A DNA stretch of 64,000 nt from Pseudomonadota bacterium. GTDB taxonomy: Bacteria > Pseudomonadota > Gammaproteobacteria > Burkholderiales > Burkholderiaceae_B. Below, piece after piece: positions 1 to 8,132 of this stretch. The position numbers were made by a program, and so were the translations under genes. The stretch covers positions 62,001 to 126,000 of the forward strand of contig JAEXOO010000018.1 in NCBI GenBank assembly GCA_023439305.1, given 5' to 3'. How positions within the stretch are numbered: the stretch's first letter is position 1; each line of letters starts with the position of its first letter. The notes under the pieces are model-generated. The model saw nothing but the letters and a program-made list of their open reading frames with translations, did not search any database and was not told the DNA's origin.

Positions 1-410
1 TCATCCAGATGCCCCAGGTGCCGCAGCGCCAACTCGCCATCGCGATCAAACACCATCAAAGTCGGCGTACCGCCCAGCCCCCAGCGCGCCATCGTGCTAG
101 GTAGGCCGCCTGCTGGAGCAGGCCTGTCGATGGCAATGGGAAAGGTCAGGCGGTATTCGCTGGCAAACACGCGCAAGGCAGCGGGCGTCATGACATGATG
201 ATGTTCGAACACGCTGTGCAGACCGATGACCGCCAGGTCTTGGCGCGAAAACAGCCCGTTCAAGCTTTGCGCCTGCGGCAGACTGTGACGCACGCAGCCC
301 GGGCACAGCATCTGAAACACCGTCACTACGACCACCCTGCCGCGCAAGGCGTTCAATTGCAGCGGCTGCGTCGTGTCCAGCCATTCGCTGGCGTCGATTT
401 CGTAAGACAT
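1..410 (-). CDS. Redoxin/thioredoxin-fold protein, partial (3' end outside window)
   Basis: The reading frame begins at ATG 408-410 (MSYEIDASEWL) and stays open to the left edge, so about 136 residues are seen and the C-terminus is missing. After a short N-terminal strand region it carries a redox motif LCPGC (about residues 34-38) in the place where thioredoxin-fold proteins have CxxC, followed by GGTPTLMVFD, the cis-proline region of the fold. It probably acts as a cytoplasmic thiol peroxidase or disulfide reductase, since no signal peptide is visible. The exact subfamily (AhpC/TSA-like or TlpA-like) cannot be settled without the rest of the gene. A long hairpin lies just upstream of its start. 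Confidence 0.75.
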   Translation of the reverse strand, partial: MSYEIDASEWLDTTQPLQLNALRGRVVVVTVFQMLCPGCVRHSLPQAQSLNGLFSRQDLAVIGLHSVFEHHHVMTPAALRVFASEYRLTFPIAIDRPAPAGGLPSTMARWGLGGTPTLMVFDRDGELALRHLGHLD

Positions 411-430
411 GACGATCTCCCTGAAGGTCC

Positions 431-460
431 GCCGCCAGGCTTGAGCCCAAGCCTGGCGGC
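431..460 (-). promoter_or_regulatory. Perfect 13-bp hairpin in the 5' leader of the redoxin gene
   Basis: GCCGCCAGGCTTG at 431-443 pairs perfectly with CAAGCCTGGCGGC at 448-460 across a four-base loop. It lies 20 bp upstream of the redoxin start codon. There is no T tract on either side, so it is not a standard terminator. It may affect translation or stability of the leader, or be a leftover repeat. Function is unknown. Confidence 0.4.
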
Positions 461-587
461 ACCTGTTCGTATAAAGAAAGTATGTCGTGAAGATTCAGAT
501 CCAGGACGGCGGTTCGTACGTAAAACATACCTTTTCGTCCACACGTCAGCAGGCAAAGCAGGCGCCGCGCTGCTCGGATGTCTCAGA

Positions 588-1364
588 TCAGACGGCCAAC
601 TGCTGCTGAATCCAGACAATGCAGGCTTGAACCTGCTGTGGGCAACTGGCCAGTGTGTCTTGCATGCGTCCGAGATACGCCGACTTCGCCTGACTCATCA
701 CCGGCTGCAACGACACAGGCAAACGCTCCAGCGCCCAGGATGCCGCCTGGTCTTTGGGGACGATCTTGCCCGCGCTCAAGCTGAACCAGACTCGCGCCAG
801 AGCCAACAAGATATTGCGCTCTTCTCCGGCCCAATCGGACGGCTGACGCCATTGAGCCGCCGTCATATGCAAGGCGATGGCCAGATCAGACTCAGGAACC
901 TCGTCAAACAGATCCTGGGCAGGCGGCCCTGCCAGGACCCGATTCCACTCCCGCAGCTGGGTCAGCAGGATGGCCAGGTCAAAATCGGGTTCCGGCTCCT
1001 CGATCCGGCCAGCAATCAGGTCTTCCCTCAGCCATTCCCCGAACTGAAGCTCGCGCGAAGGAGGAAATCGCCAGGGCACAATCTGGTCATGAACCAGCAC
1101 TGTCAATTCCACCGCTCGACAGCGCGTGTCCGAGCCTGGCCAGGCTGACACAGCCAACAAATCGCGCATCAATGCCAAACGCGCCCTTGCCGGCAAGGGC
1201 TGATTAACCACCGCCAGCAAATCGATATCGCTCAAGGGGTGCAGCCCTCCTTGCACGGCGGACCCATAAAGATACAAGGCCACAAGCTGCCCGGAAAGGT
1301 GCTGGCCCAGCACGCCCTGAATGCGGGCCAGTTGTAGATCGAAGGCGGATGAAGGCGAGTTCAT
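588..1364 (-). CDS. aadA: AadA-family aminoglycoside (3'')(9)-O-nucleotidyltransferase
   Basis: 258 residues, close to the roughly 260 of plasmid-borne AadA. It would transfer AMP from ATP to streptomycin and spectinomycin in the cytoplasm. The nucleotidyltransferase motif YGSAVQGGLHPLSDIDLL (residues 33-50) supplies the metal-binding aspartates D46 and D48. The catalytic glutamate is E86 in RAVELT. The aligned tryptophan and aspartate reported as needed for streptomycin in Salmonella AadA are present (W111 in FGEWLR, D177 in SDWAG). The conserved segments RELQFGEW, DLAILLT and GKIVPKD are all recognisable. There is no integron attC site, integrase or insertion sequence around it, so it looks like a resident chromosomal gene. 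Family is confident; drug spectrum is inferred. Confidence 0.9.
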   Translation of the reverse strand: MNSPSSAFDLQLARIQGVLGQHLSGQLVALYLYGSAVQGGLHPLSDIDLLAVVNQPLPARARLALMRDLLAVSAWPGSDTRCRAVELTVLVHDQIVPWRFPPSRELQFGEWLREDLIAGRIEEPEPDFDLAILLTQLREWNRVLAGPPAQDLFDEVPESDLAIALHMTAAQWRQPSDWAGEERNILLALARVWFSLSAGKIVPKDQAASWALERLPVSLQPVMSQAKSAYLGRMQDTLASCPQQVQACIVWIQQQLAV

Positions 1365-1410
1365 GCACTTACATTACCAGCCCGGCTGCGAGCTGAACAC
1401 CCATGATGGC

Positions 1411-2007
1411 TCAGTCGGATTCGAGCGGCCCGCAGACGCCTTGCCCGCGGGTCATGTTCACAAAGGTCTGCTGAAAGTCGGCGCTGTTCGTAACCGGCAG
1501 TGCGAGGATCCAGGATACGCCTTCGCCATCGAAGTCCTCCTGCTGCACCTGGACGCCGAAGATATCGAAACGCGACTGCACCAGCGCCAGATCTGCGAAG
1601 GAGCACCGGCAGCGCAACTGCGCCATAGGAATAAGTTCGTGTTTATCGGCCAGCCGCAGGCATTGCGCCGCCGCACCGCCGTAGGCGCGCACCAGACCGC
1701 CTGTGCCCAGCTTGACGCCGCCGAACCAACGAATGACCAGTACGGCGACCCGGTCGCAGCTCTGCCCTTCAATGGCTTGCAGAATGGGCCTGCCCGCCGT
1801 TCCTCCCGGTTCGCCATCGTCGTTGAAACGGTATTCCGCGCCGATTTTGTACGCCCAGCAGTTGTGCGTGGCGTCCGGCACGCCGTTCTCCTGGAAGAAC
1901 TGCAGGGCCTGGACGGCGCTGTCCACCGGGGCGGCCAGCGCCAGGAAGCGACTTTTCTTGATGTCTTCTTCGTAGCGCGCCGGCCCCTGCAGGGTGAACA
2001 AGGCCAT
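1411..2007 (-). CDS. yigZ: IMPACT/YigZ family protein
   Basis: 198 residues, the usual size of YigZ. The N-terminal UPF0029 domain shows the family signature: KKSRFLALAAPV near residue 17, then DATHNCWAYKIG, DDGEPGGTAGRPIL and VIRWFGGVKLGTGGLVRAYG. Bacterial members are linked to ribosome or translation-stress functions by analogy with eukaryotic IMPACT, but the biochemical role is not firmly known. The ATG at 2005-2007 lies only 8 bp after the end of the ABC-F gene on the same strand, so the two are probably cotranscribed. That fits a shared link to translation. Confidence 0.92.
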   Translation of the reverse strand: MALFTLQGPARYEEDIKKSRFLALAAPVDSAVQALQFFQENGVPDATHNCWAYKIGAEYRFNDDGEPGGTAGRPILQAIEGQSCDRVAVLVIRWFGGVKLGTGGLVRAYGGAAAQCLRLADKHELIPMAQLRCRCSFADLALVQSRFDIFGVQVQQEDFDGEGVSWILALPVTNSADFQQTFVNMTRGQGVCGPLESD

Positions 2008-2015
2008 GCTGGAGA

Positions 2016-3614
2016 TCAGGCCTGCTCGCGCGCGGCCAGGTAGTCTTCGTAGCTGCCGTGATAGTCGACCAACTGACCGTTGGGCAGCACTTCGATGATG
2101 CGCGTGGCCACGCCGGACACGAATTCACGGTCATGCGAAACAAAGATCAGGGTGCCGGCGAACTTTTCCAGCGCCATCTGCAAGGACTCGATGGACTCCA
2201 TATCCAGGTGGTTGGTGGGCTCGTCCAGCAGCATGACGTTGTTGCGGCCCAGCATCAGGCGCGAGAAGGTCATGCGGTTTTTTTCGCCGCCCGACAGCAC
2301 TTTGACGGGCTTGATGATGTCGTCCGCCGAAAACAGCATGCGGCCCAGCACCGAGCGCAAGGACTGGTCGTCGTCGCCAGCCTGACGGAACTGGCTGATC
2401 CAGTCGAACAGATTGTCCTGGGTGTCGAATTCGTCGGAGACGTCCTGAGCCATGTAGCCGATATCAGCGTTCTCGGACCAGGTGACGGTGCCGCGGTCCG
2501 GCGTCAGGTCGCCGGCCAGCAAGCGCAGCAACGTAGTCTTGCCCACGCCGTTGGCGCCCACAATGGCGATTTTCTCGCCGGCCTCGATCATGGCCGAGAA
2601 GTTGCCGATGACGGGGTGATCATACGATTTGCTCAGGCCTTCAACGGTGACGGCCAGACGGTGCAGGGGCTTCTTCTGCTCGAAGCGCATGAAGGGATTC
2701 TGACGCGAGGACGGCTTGACCTCAACCGTATCGGCCTTCAGGCGGCCGATCTGCTTCAGACGCGAGGTCGCCTGGCGAGACTTGGACTTGTTGGCCGCAA
2801 AGCGGCGCACGAAGTCCTGCAATTCGGTGATGCGGTCCTTGGCCTTGGAGTTGGCCGCCAGCACGCGCTCGCGCGACTGCACGGACGCCAGCATGTAGTC
2901 GTCGTAGTTGCCGGGGTAGACTCGCAGCTCGCGATAGTCCAGGTCGGCCATGTGCGTGCAGACCTGGTTCAGAAAGTGGCGGTCGTGGCTGATGATGACC
3001 ATGGTGCTCTGGTAGCTGTTGAGCACGTCTTCCAGCCAGCGTATGGTGTTGATGTCCAGGTTGTTGGTCGGTTCGTCCAGCAACAGCACATCCGGATTGG
3101 AAAACAAGGCCTGGGCCAGCAACACGCGCAGCTTCCAGCCGGGGGCCACTTCGCTCATGGGCAGATTGTGCTGCTCCACCGGAATTTCCAGGCCCATCAA
3201 GAGCTCGCCGGCACGCGACTCAGCCGTGTAGCCGTCGTACTCCGCAAAGCGCGCCTCCAGGTCGGCGGCCTTCATGTAGTCTTCTTCGGTGGCGTCCGGA
3301 TTGGCGTAGATGGCGTCACGCTCTTGCATGGTTTCCCACATTTCCGTGTGGCCCATCATGACCACATCCAGCACGCGCATGTCTTCGTAGGCGAACTGGT
3401 CCTGGCGCAGCTTGCCCAGGCGCACGCCTGGATCCAGCGACACGTTGCCGGCGCTGGACTCCAGGTCGCCCCCGATGATTTTCATGAAGGTGGACTTGCC
3501 CGATCCGTTGGCCCCGATCAAGCCATAGCGGTTGCCTTCGCCAAACTTGACGCTGACGTTTTCAAACAGGGGCTTGGCGCCGAACTGGATCGTTAGATTA
3601 GCGGTGGAGATCAC
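2016..3614 (-). CDS. ybiT: ABC-F family ATPase, YbiT type
   Basis: 532 residues with two ABC nucleotide-binding domains and no membrane segments, the ABC-F layout; members bind the ribosome E site and influence elongation. Domain 1 has Walker A GANGSGKST near residue 34, Walker B VLLLDEPTNNLD, and the degenerate signature SEVAPGWKLRVLLAQAL that YbiT orthologues carry in place of LSGGQ. Domain 2 has GANGVGKTT, LSGGEKNRM and VMLLDEPTNHLD. The linker between them is Arg/Lys-rich (SKSRQATSRLKQIGRLK). The start is GTG (3612-3614), chosen because the first residues align with E. coli YbiT. It precedes yigZ in the same direction. Confidence 0.95.
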   Translation of the reverse strand: MISTANLTIQFGAKPLFENVSVKFGEGNRYGLIGANGSGKSTFMKIIGGDLESSAGNVSLDPGVRLGKLRQDQFAYEDMRVLDVVMMGHTEMWETMQERDAIYANPDATEEDYMKAADLEARFAEYDGYTAESRAGELLMGLEIPVEQHNLPMSEVAPGWKLRVLLAQALFSNPDVLLLDEPTNNLDINTIRWLEDVLNSYQSTMVIISHDRHFLNQVCTHMADLDYRELRVYPGNYDDYMLASVQSRERVLAANSKAKDRITELQDFVRRFAANKSKSRQATSRLKQIGRLKADTVEVKPSSRQNPFMRFEQKKPLHRLAVTVEGLSKSYDHPVIGNFSAMIEAGEKIAIVGANGVGKTTLLRLLAGDLTPDRGTVTWSENADIGYMAQDVSDEFDTQDNLFDWISQFRQAGDDDQSLRSVLGRMLFSADDIIKPVKVLSGGEKNRMTFSRLMLGRNNVMLLDEPTNHLDMESIESLQMALEKFAGTLIFVSHDREFVSGVATRIIEVLPNGQLVDYHGSYEDYLAAREQA

Positions 3615-3677
3615 GTAAATGCACTTTGCAAAAGGTTGGATTCAACCCGCTAGTGTAGCAAGCGCGCGCGAAATCCG

Positions 3678-4637
3678 TTAGTGCTCGTGCTCGTCCAGAA
3701 CCAGATAGGCCATGCCGTCCTCGGTGGCCAGGCCCACCTCTTTGCCTACCGGCAGCGTTACCTTGACCTCGACGTGGCCATATGGAAGCCCCGTGACCAC
3801 GGGTACCTTGACGGTGCCGCGCAGCCAGCGCAAGACCGAATCCATATCGAAACCGTTGTCGTTGTCGCCCTGGCGGTATTCCGTGAAACGACCCAGCACC
3901 ACGGCCTGCTGGCGTTGCAGCACGCCGGCATGCCACAGCTGCGTCAGCATGCGCTCGATGCGATAAGGTGATTCGCCCACGTCTTCCAGGAACAGGATGC
4001 CGCCGTCGACCTGCGGAAAATAGGGCGTGCCCAGCAACGAGCACACCATGGCCAGATTCCCCCCCCACAACACGCCGCGCGCATCCACAGCGTCCGAACC
4101 TTCGGATTCGAAGCTGAACAGCTCCAGTTCGCCTCGCATCAGTTCGCCAAAGAGTTCGGTGGTCAGGTCATCGGGTTCAGGGCAACCGAAATCCGCGATG
4201 GCGGTCGGCCCCGAAAAACTGATCGCCCCTGTCTGCGCCAGCAAGGCCAGGTTGAAGGCGGTGAAGTCCGACATGCCCACGAAATGCTTGCCACTGTCGG
4301 CCACGGCGCGCCAGTCGATACGGTCAAGCAGGCGGCTCAGGCCGTAGCCGCCGCGCGAGGCCATGACGATGGGATGCGGCTGCGCAACCGCGCGGGCGAT
4401 CGCAGCCAGGCGCTGCTCGTCCGTGCCGGCAAAGCGCTCGTGGGCCTTCAAGGCATCAGGGTCCGCATCCACGGCAAACCCCATGTCGCGCAGACGCTGC
4501 TGCGCCAGTTCCAGGCGGGCCGGTTCGAGAATCCGGCCGGACGGCGAAAAGAGATAAATACCCGAGTGATCCTGGTGACCGCACGCGCAATGGCCGTGCT
4601 CATGCTGATGGTGATGGTCGTGCTCGGGGGCGTTCAT
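3678..4637 (-). CDS. ldcA: LD-carboxypeptidase (peptidase S66) with His-rich ends
   Basis: 319 residues. The S66 family removes the terminal D-Ala from murein tetrapeptides during cell-wall recycling in the cytoplasm. The Ser-Glu-His triad is visible: S123 in the elbow FVGMSDFTAF, E218 in LFLEDVGESPYRIERM, and H288 in GLPYGHVEVKVTLP. The core spans about residues 26-312. The unusual parts are the first 25 residues, which hold nine histidines plus a CAC pair, and the last residues DEHEH. Such ends could bind metal such as Ni or Zn, but this is inference. ATG at 4635-4637; the gap to the downstream ABC-F gene is 63 bp. Confidence 0.92.
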   Translation of the reverse strand: MNAPEHDHHHQHEHGHCACGHQDHSGIYLFSPSGRILEPARLELAQQRLRDMGFAVDADPDALKAHERFAGTDEQRLAAIARAVAQPHPIVMASRGGYGLSRLLDRIDWRAVADSGKHFVGMSDFTAFNLALLAQTGAISFSGPTAIADFGCPEPDDLTTELFGELMRGELELFSFESEGSDAVDARGVLWGGNLAMVCSLLGTPYFPQVDGGILFLEDVGESPYRIERMLTQLWHAGVLQRQQAVVLGRFTEYRQGDNDNGFDMDSVLRWLRGTVKVPVVTGLPYGHVEVKVTLPVGKEVGLATEDGMAYLVLDEHEH

Positions 4638-4668
4638 GGTGAACCTTGAGAAATAAAGTAAGAGTATT

Positions 4669-5220
4669 CTAGCTGGACTGCTTCTGTCCTTCCAGCACAG
4701 CCTGCCGCGCCGCTTTCTGCTGGGCGCGGCGCTCGCGAAAGAAGTCGCGCAGCACCTGGGCGCACTCCTGCGCCATCAGCCCGCCCGAGACACGGGTGTG
4801 GTGATTCAGGGTCGGGTGCAGATGCCAGGACTCCACGCTGCCGCACACGCCGGTCTTGGGATCGGCCGCACCCCAGACCACACGCGCCAGCCGCGCATGC
4901 ATCAAAGCGCCCAGGCACATCATGCAGGGCTCCAGGGTGACGAACAGACTGGCGCCAGGCAGGCGGTAATTGCCCGCCTGTCCGGTGGCGGCGCGCAAGG
5001 CGACGATTTCTGCATGCTGGGTGGGGTCATGGTCGCAAATCGTGCGATTGGCGCCCACCGACAGCAGCCGGCCGTCCGCGCCCAGCAAAACCGCGCCCAC
5101 GGGCACCTCGCCCATGCGGGCGGCGCGCCCGGCCTGCTCCAGCGCCAGCGCCATGGCCTGTGCATCGCTCAGCGCATCCCTGTGCGGCTCGGGTGTTAAG
5201 CTTGTTGGCATCGAATCCAT
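4669..5220 (-). CDS. tadA: tRNA-specific adenosine deaminase TadA
   Basis: 183 residues. It converts A34 to inosine in tRNA-Arg(ACG). The cytidine/deoxycytidylate deaminase zinc site is complete: HAEIVALRAA with the ligand His and catalytic Glu, and PCMMCLGALMHARLARVVWG with two Cys ligands. The hydrophobic EVPVGAVLL strand precedes the site. The start could be ATG at 5218-5220 or the Met three codons later; both fit the family. It is divergent from the ABC exporter ATPase. Note that this tadA is unrelated to the pilus ATPase of the same name further along. Confidence 0.94.
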   Translation of the reverse strand: MDSMPTSLTPEPHRDALSDAQAMALALEQAGRAARMGEVPVGAVLLGADGRLLSVGANRTICDHDPTQHAEIVALRAATGQAGNYRLPGASLFVTLEPCMMCLGALMHARLARVVWGAADPKTGVCGSVESWHLHPTLNHHTRVSGGLMAQECAQVLRDFFRERRAQQKAARQAVLEGQKQSS

Positions 5221-5269
5221 GCGATCATTCTTACTGTGTCAGCAACCTGCAAGTGTAACCCCCCTGTCC

Positions 5270-6214
5270 ATGCAGAATACTCCTGATAGCCCCGCCATTT
5301 TGCGCGTCCGCGGCCTGAGCAAACAATATGCCAACGGCTTCCATGCACTGCATCCGCTGGATCTGGACATCCGCCGGGGCGAGATCTTCGCCCTACTGGG
5401 ACCCAACGGCGCCGGCAAGACCACGCTGATCAGCATTATCTGCGGGCTGGTCAACCGCAGCACCGGCACCGTCACAGTGGACGGCGCCGACAACGTCGAC
5501 CAGTACAAGCTGGCGCGCCAGAAAATCGGCCTGGTGCCGCAGGAACTCAGCGCGGACTCTTTCGAAACCGTATGGAATACCGTACGCTTCAGCCGCGGCC
5601 TGTTCGGCAAACCGCCCAAGCCGGAACTGATCGAACAGATCCTGAAGGATTTATCCTTGTGGGACAAAAAAGACAATTCGCTGATCACTCTGTCCGGCGG
5701 CATGAAGCGCCGCGTGCTGATCGCCAAGGCCCTGTCCCACGAACCCGAAATCCTGTTTCTGGACGAGCCCACCGCCGGCGTGGATGTGGCGCTGCGCCAA
5801 GGCATGTGGAGCCTGGTCAAAAAGCTGCGCAATCAGGGCGTAACCATTATCCTCACCACCCACTACATCGAAGAGGCCGAAGACATGGCCGACCGCATCG
5901 GCTTCATCAACAAGGGCACGCTGCAACTGGTGGAAACCAAGCAGGACCTGATGCGCCGCCTGGGCGGCAAGACCTTGAGCCTGAGCCTGGCGCAGGCCGT
6001 GGACACCCTTCCCTCGGCCTTGGTGGAGCTGGGCCTGCAGCGCTCGGCGGACGGCCTGCAATTGCGCTACCCCTTCAACGATCGCCATGCCGAGCACGAC
6101 TTCAGCCCCTTGCTGGCGGCCATCGGCCAGGCCGGACTCAGCATTACCGACATCCAGACGCGCGAACGCAGCCTGGAGGATATTTTCGTGGAATTCGTAG
6201 GAGCGCAGGAATGA
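5270..6214 (+). CDS. yadG: ABC-2 type exporter, ATP-binding subunit (YadG-like)
   Basis: 314 residues with one complete nucleotide-binding domain: Walker A LLGPNGAGKTT near residue 42, Q-loop LVPQE, signature LSGGMKRRVLIAKAL, Walker B ILFLDEPTAGVD and switch LTTHYIEEAEDMADR. The sequence follows E. coli YadG through most of its length. It energises the adjoining permease; the cargo is unknown. I chose the ATG at 5270 because it leaves 49 bp from tadA; an in-frame ATG at 5219 would add 17 poorly conserved residues and overlap tadA. Its stop codon overlaps the permease start by ATGA, so the two are translationally coupled. Confidence 0.92.
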   Translation: MQNTPDSPAILRVRGLSKQYANGFHALHPLDLDIRRGEIFALLGPNGAGKTTLISIICGLVNRSTGTVTVDGADNVDQYKLARQKIGLVPQELSADSFETVWNTVRFSRGLFGKPPKPELIEQILKDLSLWDKKDNSLITLSGGMKRRVLIAKALSHEPEILFLDEPTAGVDVALRQGMWSLVKKLRNQGVTIILTTHYIEEAEDMADRIGFINKGTLQLVETKQDLMRRLGGKTLSLSLAQAVDTLPSALVELGLQRSADGLQLRYPFNDRHAEHDFSPLLAAIGQAGLSITDIQTRERSLEDIFVEFVGAQE

Positions 6215-6972
6215 ACTGGCACGCCATCCTGGCCATTTACGCGTATGAAATGTCGCGCACGCGTCGCACGCTGCTGCAAAGCATCGTCGCCCCGGTCATC
6301 TCCACCGCGCTGTACTTTGTGGTCTTCGGCGCGGCCATCGGCCACCGCATCAATGAAGTCGGCAGCGTGTCCTATGGCGCCTTCATCGTACCGGGCCTGA
6401 CCATGTTGTCCGTACTGACCCACAGCGTCTCGAATGCCTCGTTCGGAATCTATTTCCCGCGCTTCACGCGCACCATCTACGAAATCCTGTCGGCGCCGAT
6501 CTCGCATTTCGAGGTCACGCTGGCCTTTGTGGGGGCCTCGGCCACCAAATCGCTGATCCTGGCCGCCATCATCTTGCTCACCGCGCGCGGCTTCGTGGCC
6601 TACGACATCGCCCACCCATTCTGGATGCTGCTATTCCTGACCCTGACCGCCTTCACCTTCAGTCTGCTGGGCTTCATCATCGGCATCTGGGCGGACAATT
6701 TCGAGAAACTGCAGTTCGTGCCCATGCTGATCATCACCCCGCTGACTTTTCTGGGCGGCACCTTCTATTCGATCGACATGCTGCCCGAGTTCTGGCAGAA
6801 AGTGACCTTGTTCAACCCAGTCTTATATCTGATCAGCGGCTTTCGCTGGAGTTTTTTTGACCTGGCAGACGTGAACGTCTGGCTGAGCCTGGGCATGACC
6901 CTGCTGTTCCTGGCCGTCTGTCTGGCCCTGGTCAGCTGGATCTTCCGCACGGGCTATCGCTTGCGACCCTGA
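6211..6972 (+). CDS. yadH: ABC-2 type exporter, permease subunit (YadH-like)
   Basis: 253 residues with about six membrane segments (for example TALYFVVFGAAIG, LILAAIILLTA, FMLLFLTLTAFTFSLLGFIIG, MLLFLAVCLALVSW). The ABC-2 signature region PLTFLGGTFYSIDMLPEFW with FNPVLYLISGFR is clear and matches YadH. The ATG at 6211 overlaps the stop of the ATPase gene. Together they form an inner-membrane exporter of unknown substrate. A short gap follows and the next gene is convergent. Confidence 0.92.
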   Translation: MNWHAILAIYAYEMSRTRRTLLQSIVAPVISTALYFVVFGAAIGHRINEVGSVSYGAFIVPGLTMLSVLTHSVSNASFGIYFPRFTRTIYEILSAPISHFEVTLAFVGASATKSLILAAIILLTARGFVAYDIAHPFWMLLFLTLTAFTFSLLGFIIGIWADNFEKLQFVPMLIITPLTFLGGTFYSIDMLPEFWQKVTLFNPVLYLISGFRWSFFDLADVNVWLSLGMTLLFLAVCLALVSWIFRTGYRLRP

Positions 6973-7008
6973 TCGCGGAAGGGGCAGCTGATGCAGGCGC
7001 TACGTGGC

Positions 7009-7530
7009 TCAGGCGGGCGCCTGCACAGCAATGTCCATAAAACAGGCCTGCTCGCCGTACTGCTTCAGCTTTCGGGCCAGCACATCCGGCGCCACGCCCT
7101 GAACGGGCTTATAGCCCTGCCGCTCCCAGTAGCCGACCGCCGAGCCCAGGGACACCAGACTGCATCGCCGCAGTCCCGCCTTCCAGGCGTAGCGGCGTCC
7201 CGCTTGCAACAGGGCGGCCGCGACACCGCGCCCTTGTGCATGGCGCAGGACGGCGCAATCATGGATGAACCATTGATCGGGGCGTTCGGGCAGCGCCGGC
7301 AAGGCAGCCCCCAAGGACGGCGGCAGAGCCCCCTTCCAGGGATAGGAGATCAGGTAACCGAGCATTTCGTGCGCCGCATCGCGCGCCACCCAGCAACTGT
7401 GCGGGGACAGGTCCAGGCGGTTCTGGTAGAAACGGCGATCTTCCAGCAGATCGGGATCGTAGACATCGGCCTGGGCCAGCAGGACATGATCCAGATCGTC
7501 CGTGCGCATGAGTTCAATTCGTAGTGACAT
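7009..7530 (-). CDS. GNAT family N-acetyltransferase
   Basis: 173 residues from ATG 7528-7530 (MSLRIELMRTDD); an upstream in-frame ATG at 7569 would add 13 unconserved residues and is rejected. The acetyl-CoA binding motif A appears as AVLRHAQGRGVAAALLQAG in the middle of the protein, preceded by a beta strand DQWFIHDCAVL and followed by SLVSLGSAVGYWERQGYKPV, the usual motif B region. The acceptor substrate cannot be told from sequence. It lies downstream of yajQ on the same strand, with a hairpin between them. Confidence 0.85.
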   Translation of the reverse strand: MSLRIELMRTDDLDHVLLAQADVYDPDLLEDRRFYQNRLDLSPHSCWVARDAAHEMLGYLISYPWKGALPPSLGAALPALPERPDQWFIHDCAVLRHAQGRGVAAALLQAGRRYAWKAGLRRCSLVSLGSAVGYWERQGYKPVQGVAPDVLARKLKQYGEQACFMDIAVQAPA

Positions 7531-7540
7531 ACACAAGCAT

Positions 7541-7565
7541 CGACGGCGGTCCGGAACCGCCGTCG
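7541..7565 (-). terminator. Hairpin between yajQ and the acetyltransferase gene
   Basis: CGACGGCGGT at 7541-7550 pairs perfectly with ACCGCCGTCG at 7556-7565 over a five-base loop. It sits eight bases after the yajQ stop on the minus strand. There is no T tract, so a terminator role is possible but weak; it could also be a 3'-end stabiliser. Confidence 0.4.
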
Positions 7566-7572
7566 TCACGCA

Positions 7573-8058
7573 TCAATCGCGGAAGTTCTGATATTGCAGC
7601 GGCAGCTCGACATCGGTCTGCTTGAGCAAGGCGATGGCAGCTTGAAGATCGTCGCGCTTCTTGCCGGTGACGCGCAGCTTATCGCCCTGGATCTGGGTTT
7701 CCACCTTGATCTTGGCATTCTTGATGGCCGCAATCAGCTTCTTGGAAGTTGGCTGGTCCAGACCCTGGCGCACTTTAACTTTCTGGCGCGCGCCGGCGAC
7801 GTTTTCCAGCGGCTTTTCAGCTTCCAGGCAACGCACATCGATGCCCCGGGCTGACACTCGGCCGCGCAGGATCTGCATCATCTGTTCCAGCTGGAACACG
7901 CTGGAGGCCGACTGCAGAATGGTGTTTTCGTCTTCCAATTCAAATTTGGCATCCGTACCCTTGAAGTCGAAGCGCGTGCTCAGTTCGCGGCTGGCCTGAT
8001 CGACAGCATTGCGCAGTTCGTGTTCATTGACTTCCGATACAACGTCAAAAGAAGGCAT
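7573..8058 (-). CDS. yajQ: YajQ family nucleotide-binding protein
   Basis: 161 residues, the normal YajQ length, starting MPSFDVVSEVNEHELRNAVDQ at ATG 8056-8058; the longer frame to 8124 adds an unconserved stretch. YajQ proteins are small cytosolic proteins with two ferredoxin-like domains that bind nucleotides; in Xanthomonas and Pseudomonas a member is reported to bind cyclic di-GMP and influence gene expression. Conserved segments seen are STRFDFKGTDAKFEL, IQGDKLRVTGKKRDDLQ and the C-terminal LPLQYQNFRD. Role here is by family only. Confidence 0.94.
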   Translation of the reverse strand: MPSFDVVSEVNEHELRNAVDQASRELSTRFDFKGTDAKFELEDENTILQSASSVFQLEQMMQILRGRVSARGIDVRCLEAEKPLENVAGARQKVKVRQGLDQPTSKKLIAAIKNAKIKVETQIQGDKLRVTGKKRDDLQAAIALLKQTDVELPLQYQNFRD

Positions 8059-8132
8059 TCCTAAAATCCTGTAGTGCATGGTGGGCCCCGACCGACAGCA
8101 TGACGGTCTGGGCTGGGAGCGCAAGGCGGCGC

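Noticed and set aside
97..528. 143-residue minus-strand frame overlapping the redoxin gene
   Set aside because: It runs out of frame with a clear thioredoxin-fold gene on the same strand and shows no family features.
588..1364. Integron cassette carrying aadA
   Set aside because: No attC-like site, integrase or other cassette nearby; neighbours are housekeeping genes.
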